Shown: piece after piece, positions 48,147 through 55,372 of the stretch
Position numbering within the stretch: position 1 is the stretch's first letter
How the letters are laid out: every line of letters begins with the position of its first letter
Assembly: GCF_003287495.1 (NCBI RefSeq)
Contig: NZ_PRLE01000001.1
Span: 186,001 to 250,000, forward strand
DNA length: 64,000 bases
From: Faecalibacterium prausnitzii
GTDB lineage: Bacteria > Bacillota > Clostridia > Oscillospirales > Ruminococcaceae
Direction of reading: 5' to 3'
Program-made: the position numbers and the translations under genes
Notes under the pieces: model-generated
Database searches by the model: none
What the model was told of the DNA's origin: nothing
The model's input: the letters and a program-made list of their open reading frames with translations, nothing else

Positions 48147-48761
48147 ATGTATAAAAATATCATCTTTGATTTTGGCGGCGTCATGGTCGATTTTGACCCC
48201 AAGGAATACCTTGTGGACCGCTTTTGCAACGCCGAGACGGAAGAGCTGGTCAGCCAGCTGACCTTTGAGAGCGAGGAGTGGAAGCTGCTGGATGCCGGCC
48301 TGCTCTCCCGTTACGAGGCCAACCAGCGGATGCTGACCCGCGCCAAGGAGCACGATTGTGTATTTGAGGTGCAGGGCGTGCTGGACGACTGGATGCACAT
48401 TCTGCGCCCCCGCCGCAAAATGCAGGAGCTGGTGCAGAAGCTGAAAGCCCACGGCTACTGCGTCTACTACCTGAGCAACATCCCGGAGGATGTCCTGGCC
48501 CTGCTGATGGAGCGGGATTTTCAGGGCCTGTTTGACGGTGGTGTCGCCTCCTGTGAAGTCCACGTCAACAAGCCGGACCCCCGCATTTATCAGGCACTGC
48601 TGGACAAATACGGCCTCAAGGCCAGCGAGAGTGTTTTCATCGACGACCGCCAGGATAACGTGCAGGCCGCCTTTGAACTCGGCTTTGTCGGCATCCGGAT
48701 GAAAGACAGTGTCGGCACGCTGGTGCGCAGCCTGGCCACCTGCAACGTCGTGGTGCGGTAA
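48147..48761 (+). CDS. HAD hydrolase, YihX-like
   Basis: The product is 204 aa from the ATG with GAGGA seven bases upstream; an ATG nine codons earlier is in frame. IIFDFGGVMVDFDP is motif I (FDFGGV type), VYYLSNIPEDV motif II, HVNKPDPRIYQALL the Lys motif and VFIDDRQDNVQAAFELG motif IV. This fits the YihX/haloacid dehalogenase-like subgroup, which includes sugar-1-phosphate phosphatases. The stop TAA is followed by CCTCTCACCGC, as in the prophage repeats. Confidence 0.88.
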   Translation: MYKNIIFDFGGVMVDFDPKEYLVDRFCNAETEELVSQLTFESEEWKLLDAGLLSRYEANQRMLTRAKEHDCVFEVQGVLDDWMHILRPRRKMQELVQKLKAHGYCVYYLSNIPEDVLALLMERDFQGLFDGGVASCEVHVNKPDPRIYQALLDKYGLKASESVFIDDRQDNVQAAFELGFVGIRMKDSVGTLVRSLATCNVVVR

Positions 48762-48783
48762 CCTCTCACCGCTTCGTATCAGC
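48760..48783 (+). repeat. Possible fragment of the prophage repeat family after the HAD stop
   Basis: TAACCTCTCACCGCTTCGTA starts with the stop codon, as at the prophage copies, and resembles AAACCTCTCACCGCTTTGGT at 20.7 kb. Only the first end of the element is present. Confidence 0.4.
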
Positions 48784-48787
48784 AAAA

Positions 48788-48829
48788 TCCCCGCCGGGCC
48801 TTTGTGAGAAAGGCCCGGCGGGGATTTTT
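48788..48829 (+). terminator. Terminator of the HAD gene
   Basis: CCCCGCCGGGCCTTT pairs perfectly with AAAGGCCCGGCGGGG around GTGAG, followed by ATTTTTTG. Confidence 0.93.
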
Positions 48830-48842
48830 TGTGCGGGTGAAG

Positions 48843-49001
48843 TTACTTTTTCTCGTAGTTCTGGCAGTAGTGCGGGGTATCCACCTGCTGGCTGGAGCAG
48901 GTGCAGTGTTCCGTCACCTTGATCTGCGGCAGGTCACACTTGCAGGCTTCCACATTGTGGCGGCACTCGCAGACATCGCAGGTAACACCTGTGTTTTCCA
49001 T
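48843..49001 (-). CDS. DUF1540 small cysteine-rich protein
   Basis: The product is 52 aa. Cysteines lie in VTCDVCECRHN, ACKC, HCTC and HYCQNY, the DUF1540 pattern of a small metal-binding (zinc- or iron-like) protein common in Clostridia. AGAGAGGTG precedes the ATG. The role is unknown. It sits in a cluster of redox genes (flavodoxin, rubrerythrin). Confidence 0.82.
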   Translation of the reverse strand: MENTGVTCDVCECRHNVEACKCDLPQIKVTEHCTCSSQQVDTPHYCQNYEKK

Positions 49002-49138
49002 TGTTATCACCTCTCTTTGTGCCCTTAGGATACCCCGCTTTGGGAGAGATTATACACAATTTTTGCCCGCGGCAAAAACAGAGGGCCGGGAGTTTCTCCC
49101 AGCCCTCTGTAAAAAGCTTCTGTTTCAGGAGCAGCGGC

Positions 49139-49561
49139 TTACCATGCAGCCAGATCTGCACCCAGCTTGCGGCAGGCAGCCTGTGCGTCGTCATCGGGAG
49201 TCTCGTTGCAGATGAGGCCCTCCTCGCTGAACAGGACAGCGCCATCCTCCTTCGCACGCTCGCACCAGTCGCGCATCCACTGGCCATCGCCCCAGCCGTA
49301 AGAGCCGAACAGCGCGACTTTCTTGCCGTTCAGAGAGCCCTCCAGCCCTGCGAACATGGGCTCGAACTCGCTCTCCTCCAGCTGCTCAGCACCCATAGCG
49401 GGGCAGCCAAAGGCAACCACATCAAACTCACCCAGCTTTGCGGGGGTCATGTCCGCGCAGGGAACGATGGTGGCGGCGGCGCCTGCGCCCTCAGCGATGC
49501 AGTTTGCCATGGTCTCCGTGTTGCCGGTTGCGCTCCAGAATACGATTGCTACTTTGCTCAT
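49139..49561 (-). CDS. Flavodoxin
   Basis: The product is 140 aa. VFWSATGNTETMANCI is the phosphate-binding loop for FMN (T/S-x-T-G-N-T), AFGCPAMGAEQLEE the first flavin loop and GSYGWGDGQWMRDW the second. It is a short-chain flavodoxin that carries electrons in place of ferredoxin. Its promoter region contains two GTTAG-N6-CTAAC operators. The final residues LGADLAAW are typical. Confidence 0.95.
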   Translation of the reverse strand: MSKVAIVFWSATGNTETMANCIAEGAGAAATIVPCADMTPAKLGEFDVVAFGCPAMGAEQLEESEFEPMFAGLEGSLNGKKVALFGSYGWGDGQWMRDWCERAKEDGAVLFSEEGLICNETPDDDAQAACRKLGADLAAW

Positions 49562-49592
49562 AATGGTCAGCCTCTCTTTTTTGATGTATTTA

Positions 49593-49711
49593 GTTAGTAT
49601 TCTCTAACTTAAGCGTGGTTGAAAATGCGCCGCAAACATCTCACGACGCATTCTGTTTGGTTAGGTTTCTCTAACCACGGATAGGATACCACAGCCAATG
49701 GCCTCTGTCAA
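49593..49711 (-). promoter_or_regulatory. Flavodoxin promoter with twin GTTAG-N6-CTAAC operators
   Basis: TTGACA (49711-49706), 17 bases, TATCCT (49688-49683). Palindromes GTTAG-N6-CTAAC lie at 49660-49675 (just after the -10) and 49593-49608, 67 bases apart. Both have TTCT within the spacer. They do not match Fur or PerR consensus. Confidence 0.75.
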
Positions 49712-49740
49712 GGCATTTTTGCAAAATAGTTTGTGTTAAC

Positions 49741-50496
49741 TTACCGCAGCAAATAGAACCCAAAATTGAGCACTCCATACAGCACCGGCTGATGCAGCAG
49801 ATACACCACCAGCGAGTGCCTCCCCAGCCACCCCAGCGCTGGGCAGATGGAACGGCGCAGCGGCTCCATCCGCTCCCGCCCTACCAGGTGGTGCAGGAAG
49901 AAGCCTACCCAGAACAGAAACAGCCAGGGCACCAGCGGGAAGTAATCGGTGGAGAAGAACCCCTCCGGGTAAAACCCGAGGTAGGCGGTAAAGAGATTCT
50001 GGTATAAAAAACGCGGCAGCAGCACCCAGCCAGCGCCAAAACCGAGATACCCCAGCTGGGCATGGTAGGTCAGCCCGAACAGCGCAGCGCTGACCACAGC
50101 GCCCACGGCAGGCGGAATTTTACGCAGTGCCTTTTCCAGCAGCGCAGTGATCACCATGGCCGAGCCCAGCAGCGTGAGCACCCCAAACAGAACGACATCC
50201 TCCGGCATGAAAAGCACCGTCACCACCGTGACCAGTGCCCCGGCCCCAAAGACCAGTGCACCGCGCTTGTACGGGTGATGTCCCATGGGCAGGCAGAAAC
50301 CGGACAGCAGGATGAACACCCAGCAGATGCTCTGCTGCCACAGATGGCCGGGCATCCCGGTATACCATGGTAGCTGCACCCCAAAAAGGAAGACCACATC
50401 CCACAGGCCGTGGTAGCACATCATGCTGATGAGGTCGAGACCTCGCAGCTCATCCAGCAGGGCGTAACGGTTTGCAGATACTTTTGACGGATTCAT
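49741..50496 (-). CDS. DUF1624 / heparan-alpha-glucosaminide N-acetyltransferase-like membrane protein
   Basis: The product is 251 aa with six or seven membrane helices. YALLDELRGLDLISMMCYHGLWDVVFLFG at the N terminus carries the R-G-x-D/MxxxH pattern of DUF1624. The end LGWLGRHSLVVYLLHQPVLYG is the matching C-terminal signature (GRxSLxVYLxHQP). Members of this family are membrane acyltransferases or of unknown substrate. It has its own ribosome site and lies leftward between flavodoxin and rubrerythrin. Confidence 0.85.
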   Translation of the reverse strand: MNPSKVSANRYALLDELRGLDLISMMCYHGLWDVVFLFGVQLPWYTGMPGHLWQQSICWVFILLSGFCLPMGHHPYKRGALVFGAGALVTVVTVLFMPEDVVLFGVLTLLGSAMVITALLEKALRKIPPAVGAVVSAALFGLTYHAQLGYLGFGAGWVLLPRFLYQNLFTAYLGFYPEGFFSTDYFPLVPWLFLFWVGFFLHHLVGRERMEPLRRSICPALGWLGRHSLVVYLLHQPVLYGVLNFGFYLLR

Positions 50497-50568
50497 TTTC
50501 CCTCTCCCCTTTTCTTTCCATCGCCCTGCTATTGTATTCCCCCGCGCAAGATCTTGTCAAGAAACAAA

Positions 50569-50602
50569 AAGCTGCCGCGCAGCCAAAGCCACGCGGCAGC
50601 TT
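50569..50602 (-). terminator. Rubrerythrin terminator
   Basis: AAGCTGCCGCG pairs with CGCGGCAGCTT around a 12-base loop, and TTTTTG follows on the minus strand. Confidence 0.88.
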
Positions 50603-50622
50603 ATCAAATAACTGGGGAAAAA

Positions 50623-51174
50623 TCAGACCTCGGTGTTGAAGTAACGCTTCAGCAGGCCCTCGAAGCCGCGGCCATGGCGGGCCTCGTCCTTGGCCATCTC
50701 ATGCACGGTGTCGTGGATGGCATCCAGGTTCAGAGCCTTTGCTTTCTTGGCCAGATCCATCTTGCCGGCGCAGGCACCGCACTCGGCCTCAGCGCGCATC
50801 ATCAGGTTCTTCTTGGTGCTGTCAGTAACGACCTCGCCCAGCAGCTCTGCAAAACGGGATGCATGATCTGCCTCCTCGTAAGCATAGCGCTTGTAAGCCT
50901 CGGCGATCTCGGGGTAGCCCTCACGCTCTGCCACACGAGCCATGGCCAGGTACATGCCAACCTCGCTGCACTCGCCCTCAAAGTTTGCGCGCAGGCCATC
51001 CACGATCTCCTGAGGAACACCCTCAGCCTTGCCGATGCCGACCACATGCTCGGTCACATAGGTATTGCCAGTCTTCTCCACAAAAGCGGAAGCGGGAGCC
51101 TTGCAGACGGGGCACTGAGCGGGGATCTCGCCCTCAGCAATATAACCACAAACGGTGCAAACATATTTTTTCAT
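50623..51174 (-). CDS. Reverse rubrerythrin (NADH peroxidase type)
   Basis: The product is 183 aa. The rubredoxin-like iron site comes first ([24 protein letters not shown], Cys4). The di-iron four-helix part follows, with [36 protein letters not shown] and [14 protein letters not shown] supplying Glu/His ligands. The order rubredoxin then diiron is the reversed form found in anaerobes, which reduces hydrogen peroxide. The promoter TTGACT/TATAAT has a PerR/Fur-like palindrome just upstream, so peroxide or iron control is likely. Confidence 0.94.
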   Translation of the reverse strand: MKKYVCTVCGYIAEGEIPAQCPVCKAPASAFVEKTGNTYVTEHVVGIGKAEGVPQEIVDGLRANFEGECSEVGMYLAMARVAEREGYPEIAEAYKRYAYEEADHASRFAELLGEVVTDSTKKNLMMRAEAECGACAGKMDLAKKAKALNLDAIHDTVHEMAKDEARHGRGFEGLLKRYFNTEV

Positions 51175-51268
51175 AAGAATAGACCTCCATCATTCTCAAT
51201 TTACGTTACAAAATTTTGTGAGAGCAGGAGCTCCGGTGTTGGTACTCACCGGCCCTCCTGATGGCTCT

Positions 51269-51320
51269 ATTATAGCGAATGATTCCTAGTTAGTCAAGGA
51301 TAATTTTGAGAATTATTCCT
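51269..51320 (-). promoter_or_regulatory. Rubrerythrin promoter with PerR/Fur-like box
   Basis: TTGACT (51297-51292), 17 bases, TATAAT (51274-51269). Upstream, GGATAATTTTGAGAATTATT (51298-51317) is an A/T-rich inverted repeat like PerR or Fur boxes. A site upstream of the -35 is unusual for simple repression. Confidence 0.68.
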
Positions 51321-51406
51321 ATTTGCAAAAATCTGGCAAGGTCACTAAAAACCTTGCCAGAAAGATGGGCACTTTGCCCGATACTCTATTTGAAGCGATC
51401 CGAAAC

Positions 51407-52768
51407 TCAGACCTGCAGGTTGGCGCTGGAGGGTGCGTCGGAGCCGTCGGCGGAGTCGAACTCATAGTCGTTGCCGGGCAGGATGGCGTTGAGCGCAATG
51501 CCCACGATGGCAGCAATGGCCAGGCCGGACAGGTTGATGGAAACGCCTGCAACGGCAAAGGTCAGGCCGCCCACCGAGTTGAAGCCCAGTGCCGAAACGA
51601 GGATGACGGCCGCAATGATGAGGTTGCGGCTGTTGGTGAAGTCCACCTGATTCTCCACCACGTTGCGGACACCAATGGCAGAGATCATGCCGTACAGCAC
51701 AAAGCTGATGCCGCCGATGATGCCGGTGGGGATGGTGTTGATGACGGCCTCAAACTTGGGGCTGAAGCTCAGGATGATGGCCAGCACGGCGGCGATGCGG
51801 ATGACGAGAGGATCGTAGATTTTGCTCAGTGCCAGAACGCCCGTGTTCTCGCCGTAGGTGGTGTTGGCCGGGCCGCCCAGCAGGCCAGCCAGAGCGGTTG
51901 CCAGACCGTCGCCCATCAGCGTCCGGTTCAGGCCGGGGTCATTGATATAGTTGTGGCCGACGGTGGCGCTGATGGCGGCGATATCGCCCACATGCTCCAT
52001 CATGGTAGCCAGTGCGATGGGGATGATGGTAAACAGCGCGCTGATAAACTCGGGGCTGCCGTCGATGGCAAACAGACCCATGGCAGACTGATGCAGCGGG
52101 ATGCCGAACCAGCTTGCCTCGGCAATGCGGGCAAAATCGACGGCACCCGTCACCAGCGCAACGGCATAGGACACCAGCACACCAATGAGGATGGGCAGAA
52201 TTTTGATCATGCCCTTGCCCCAGATGTTGCAGACAATGACCGTGCCCAGTGCCACAAAGGCCAGCAGCCAGTTGGCCTGGCAGTTGTTGATGGCCGAGGG
52301 AGCCAGGATCAGGCCGATGGCAATGATGATGGGGCCCGTGACCACCGGCGGGAAGAACCGCATAATGCGGCGGATGCCAAAGGTGGAGATGAGCAGGCTG
52401 ACGACCAGATAGAGCAGGCCGGAGAACGCCACGCCTGCGCAGGCATAAGGCAGCATCCGGGTGTTGGCCACGGTCAGGTTGCCGTCTGCATCCGCCAGCA
52501 TGGGTGCCACAATGGAGAAGCCGCCCAGATAGGCGAACGAAGAACCCAGGAACGCGGGCACTTTCTTTTTGGTGATGAAGTGGAACAGCAGAGTGCCCAG
52601 ACCTGCGCAGAGCAGAGTGGTGGAAACGCTCAGGCCCGTGAGCAGGGGCACCAGAACGGTGGCACCAAACATGGCAAACATGTGCTGGATGCCCAGAATC
52701 AGCATCCGGCCCGTGCCCAGCTGACGGGCATCATAAATGCCCTTGGAATAATCGATGTTTTGCTGCAT
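51407..52768 (-). CDS. uraA: Uracil permease, NCS2 family
   Basis: The product is 453 aa with about 14 membrane helices. QHMFAMFGATVLVPLLTGLS, VPAFLGSSFAYLGG, PPVVTGPIIIAIGLIL and MMEHVGDIAAISATVG (with the substrate Glu) are NCS2 motifs, and SSFAYLGG places it near UraA rather than xanthine carriers. It imports uracil with protons. AAAGGAGG precedes the ATG. The leader has a 21-codon ORF and an intrinsic terminator, so expression is attenuated. Confidence 0.93.
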   Translation of the reverse strand: MQQNIDYSKGIYDARQLGTGRMLILGIQHMFAMFGATVLVPLLTGLSVSTTLLCAGLGTLLFHFITKKKVPAFLGSSFAYLGGFSIVAPMLADADGNLTVANTRMLPYACAGVAFSGLLYLVVSLLISTFGIRRIMRFFPPVVTGPIIIAIGLILAPSAINNCQANWLLAFVALGTVIVCNIWGKGMIKILPILIGVLVSYAVALVTGAVDFARIAEASWFGIPLHQSAMGLFAIDGSPEFISALFTIIPIALATMMEHVGDIAAISATVGHNYINDPGLNRTLMGDGLATALAGLLGGPANTTYGENTGVLALSKIYDPLVIRIAAVLAIILSFSPKFEAVINTIPTGIIGGISFVLYGMISAIGVRNVVENQVDFTNSRNLIIAAVILVSALGFNSVGGLTFAVAGVSINLSGLAIAAIVGIALNAILPGNDYEFDSADGSDAPSSANLQV

Positions 52769-52798
52769 GGTTTTCCTCCTTTAAGAAACCCACCCCTG

Positions 52799-52834
52799 AA
52801 AAAAAGGCACCGCCGCGCAAAAGCGGCAATGCCT
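52799..52834 (-). terminator. Attenuator terminator in the uraA leader
   Basis: AGGCATTGCCGC pairs with GCGGCGGTGCCT around TTTTGC, followed by TTTTTTT on the minus strand, 30 bases before the uraA start. No PyrR-binding loop was recognised. Confidence 0.85.
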
Positions 52835-52840
52835 CTGAAA

Positions 52841-52906
52841 TCAGGATGAAATGTAAGATGGAACGGAAACAGCAGCACCCTTGCTTCGGAACATCGAATC
52901 TCGCAT
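52841..52906 (-). CDS. Leader peptide of uraA
   Basis: A 21-codon ORF (MRDSMFRSKGAAVSVPSYIS and one more Ser) with GGGGAG six bases before its ATG. Its stop lies seven bases before the attenuator stem. A ribosome at the end of the ORF would cover the stem base and allow read-through. It resembles the E. coli pyrBI/pyrL leader logic; the regulatory signal is inferred. Confidence 0.5.
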   Translation of the reverse strand: MRDSMFRSKGAAVSVPSYISS

Positions 52907-52938
52907 ACCGCTCTCCCCTTTCGTGTTTTACCTTGTAA

Positions 52939-52967
52939 AGTATACCAGAAACCCGCGGTTCCTGCAA
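52939..52967 (-). promoter_or_regulatory. uraA promoter
   Basis: TTGCAG (52967-52962), 17 bases, TATACT (52944-52939) on the minus strand; the transcript includes the leader ORF and attenuator. Confidence 0.72.
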
Positions 52968-52995
52968 CCGTTTTCCGTATTTTGTGCTCTGCATC

Positions 52996-53079
52996 TTGCA
53001 ATCAGGGCAGCCGCGCACTATAATGTTACCTATTATAGCAGTTTGCGTTTTTAACGCACAAGCAACATCCGCAAACTGC
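52996..53079 (+). promoter_or_regulatory. Promoter and leader hairpins of the cysteine desulfurase operon
   Basis: TTGCAA (52996-53001), 17 bases, TATAAT (53019-53024). In the leader GCAGTTTGCG (53038-53047) can pair with CGCAAACTGC (53070-53079). Alternatively TGCGTT pairs with AACGCA (53044-53058). The two structures exclude each other. No T-run follows. Confidence 0.6.
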
Positions 53080-53155
53080 ATCTCGCAAATATGCCGTTTT
53101 GATCGGCACTATTTATGAAAATTGCGATAAAACAGTTTATTGATAGAGGATTATT

Positions 53156-54283
53156 ATGATATATCTGGATTATTCCGCCAACACCCCGGCAGATGAGCGG
53201 GTGCTGGCGCGGTTTTGCGCGGTGGAGCGCCGCTGCCCTGGCAACGCGAACTCGCACCATCAGGCCGGGTTGGACGCCAAGGCCGAGATCGACCACGCCA
53301 CCCAGACCATTGCCCGGCTGCTGCGGGTACAGCCTGCCGAGATCATCTACACCTCCGGTGCCAGCGAGTCCAACAACTTTGCCCTCAAGGGGCTGGCCCG
53401 GCTCTCCCGCCATGTGGGCAAGCATATCATCTCTACCCCGCTGGAGCACTCGTCTGTCAGCGGCACCCTGACCGCTCTGCAGGAGCAGGGTTATGAGATC
53501 GACCTGGTAGACATCAAGCGGGATGGCACCATTGACCTGGACCATCTCAAAGAGCTGATTCGCCCGGACACCATTGTCGTGGCGGTCACGATGGTGGACA
53601 GTGAGCTGGGCGTGGTGCAGCCAGTGCAGGAGATTGCCGAGATCCTGAAAGAGTACCCTCACTGCCACCTGCATGTGGACGCCACCCAAGCCGTGGGCAA
53701 AATTCCGGTCTCGTTTGAGGGCGTGGACACCATGAGCCTGACAGCCCACAAATTCTATGGTCTCAACGGCATCGGCCTGCTGCTCAAACGGCGGAATCTG
53801 GCGCTGGAGCCTCTCATCCACGGCGGAGAGAGCACCACCATCTACCGCAGCGGCACCCCGACGGTGGCTCTGGCCTCCTCGCTGGCGCTGGCACTGGAGC
53901 TGGCCGTGGAGCAGCTGCCGGAGCACGCCGAGGCCGTCCAAAAGGCCAATGCATTCCTCCGCACCGAGCTGGCCAAGTATCCCAAAGTCCGCATCAACAG
54001 CCCGGAGAACGCCATCCCCCACATCCTGAACCTGAGCGTGCAGGACGTCAAGGGCACGGTCTTCCAGCGGGAGCTCAATGAAGAGGGCGTCTGCGTCTCG
54101 GTCAAATCCGCCTGCTCGTCAGACGGGCTCCCCTCCCGCGCGGTCTTTGCCGTCAGCCGGGACCGCCGCAACGCCCTGTCCTCCTGGCGGGTCAGCCTGA
54201 GCCATCGAACCACCGAAGAAGACCTGCGCGGCTTTCTGGCCGCCTTTGACCGCTGCTACCGCGGACTGATAGAAACCAAATAA
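53156..54283 (+). CDS. Cysteine desulfurase (NifS/IscS-like)
   Basis: The product is 375 aa. The PLP enzyme takes sulfur from cysteine. IYLDYSANTPADERV at the start, ASESNNFALKG, LEHSSVSGTL and HVDATQAVGKIPVS (PLP-binding Asp) are family motifs. TAHKFYGLNGIGLL holds the Schiff-base Lys and SVKSACSSDG the sulfur-carrying Cys. The last motif is of the NifS/group I type. Its downstream neighbour, 33 bases away, is a TtcA-like tRNA thiolase, so it probably supplies sulfur for tRNA modification. Confidence 0.94.
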   Translation: MIYLDYSANTPADERVLARFCAVERRCPGNANSHHQAGLDAKAEIDHATQTIARLLRVQPAEIIYTSGASESNNFALKGLARLSRHVGKHIISTPLEHSSVSGTLTALQEQGYEIDLVDIKRDGTIDLDHLKELIRPDTIVVAVTMVDSELGVVQPVQEIAEILKEYPHCHLHVDATQAVGKIPVSFEGVDTMSLTAHKFYGLNGIGLLLKRRNLALEPLIHGGESTTIYRSGTPTVALASSLALALELAVEQLPEHAEAVQKANAFLRTELAKYPKVRINSPENAIPHILNLSVQDVKGTVFQRELNEEGVCVSVKSACSSDGLPSRAVFAVSRDRRNALSSWRVSLSHRTTEEDLRGFLAAFDRCYRGLIETK

Positions 54284-54316
54284 AACAGCCCCAGAAAAAG
54301 AGAGGAATTTGTACCC

Positions 54317-55168
54317 ATGAAACGCGAACTGGAACCTTACCAGCTGATCGAACGAAGCATCATCAAAAAATACCGCAAAGAGCTCTGGACCCCGTTCATT
54401 GTCGCCGTCAAGCGCTATGAGCTCATCCAGGCAAATGATAAGATCGCCGTCTGCATCTCGGGCGGCAAGGACTCCATGCTGATGGCCAAGCTGATGCAGG
54501 AGCTGCAGAAGCACAGCGATGTCCCCTTTGAGCTGGTTTTCCTGGTAATGGACCCCGGCTACAACGAGATCAACCGCCAGAAGATCGAGTCCAACGCCGA
54601 GCTGCTCCACATTCCGGTGACCATCTTTGAGAGCAACATTTTCTCGGTGGCAAACAACACCGATAAAAACCCCTGCTACCTCTGCGCCCGGATGCGCCGG
54701 GGCCACCTGTACAGCAAGGCCAAGGAGCTGGGCTGCAATAAAATTGCGCTGGGCCACCACTTCAATGACGTGATCGAGACGACCGTCATGAGCATGTTCT
54801 ACGGTTCCCAGCTGCAGGCCATGCCCCCCATGCTCCACAGCACCAGTTTTCCCGGCATGACCCTGATCCGCCCGATGTACTGCATCCGGGAAGAAGATAT
54901 TCTAGCCTGGAAGCGCTACAATGACCTGGAATTCATCCAGTGCGCCTGCCGCTTTACCGAGAACTGCACCATGTGCGACAACGGTGGCGGCGGCTCCAAG
55001 CGGCAGGAGGTCAAGATCCTGCTCCGCCGCCTCAAGCGCGACAACCCCAACATTGAAAACAGCATCTTCCGCAGCATCCACGCCGTGGCGCTGGATACCA
55101 TGCCCGGCTACAAATCCGAGGGCGTGGAGCACAGCTTCCTGGAACGGTTCCATGCGATGGAACAATAA
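54317..55168 (+). CDS. TtcA-like tRNA 2-thiolation protein
   Basis: The product is 283 aa. CISGGKDSMLMAKL is the PP-loop ATP-pyrophosphatase motif. NPCYLCARMRRGHLY carries the Cys-x-x-Cys and ALGHHFNDVIETTVMSMF follows, both as in TtcA/TtuA enzymes that thiolate cytidine 32 or uridine 54 of tRNA. Additional Cys (CACRFTENCTMC) may bind an Fe-S cluster or zinc. Which nucleotide is modified cannot be decided here. It forms an operon with the cysteine desulfurase. Confidence 0.9.
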   Translation: MKRELEPYQLIERSIIKKYRKELWTPFIVAVKRYELIQANDKIAVCISGGKDSMLMAKLMQELQKHSDVPFELVFLVMDPGYNEINRQKIESNAELLHIPVTIFESNIFSVANNTDKNPCYLCARMRRGHLYSKAKELGCNKIALGHHFNDVIETTVMSMFYGSQLQAMPPMLHSTSFPGMTLIRPMYCIREEDILAWKRYNDLEFIQCACRFTENCTMCDNGGGGSKRQEVKILLRRLKRDNPNIENSIFRSIHAVALDTMPGYKSEGVEHSFLERFHAMEQ

Positions 55169-55182
55169 TCATGGCAATGAAA

Positions 55183-55216
55183 AATCCCCCTCAGCAATGC
55201 TGAGAGGGATTTTTTC
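55183..55216. terminator. Bidirectional terminator between the thiolase gene and tRNA-Leu
   Basis: CCCCCTCAGCA pairs with TGCTGAGAGGG. TTTTTTC follows on the plus strand and ATTTTTC on the minus strand, so it serves both transcripts. Confidence 0.88.
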
Positions 55217-55217
55217 A

Positions 55218-55301
55218 TGCCACCGGCGGGGCTTGAACCCGCACTCTGTTTCCAGAAAGGGATTTTAAGTCCCTCGTGTCTGCCAATTTCACCACAGTGG
55301 C
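55218..55301 (-). tRNA. tRNA-Leu(UAA)
   Basis: The gene is 84 nt without an encoded CCA. Acceptor GCCACTG pairs with CGGTGGC (one G-U). The anticodon stem GGGA/TCCC has loop CTTAAAA, giving UAA. The long variable arm (CTGGAAACAG) is typical of tRNA-Leu. GTTCAAGCC is the T-loop. Confidence 0.95.
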
Positions 55302-55372
55302 ACAGAAAAGAGCTGCCGATTTACGACAGCTCTTATAATACAATAGAAACCGTTCTTTGTCAAGAACTGCTC

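Noticed and set aside
47709-48785. 358-codon minus-strand frame covering ylmC
   Set aside because: Only the last 100 codons match the PRC-barrel family and have a ribosome site; the rest is antisense to the HAD gene.
53842-54213. Minus-strand ORFs inside the cysteine desulfurase gene
   Set aside because: These are shadows of the well-supported plus-strand gene.
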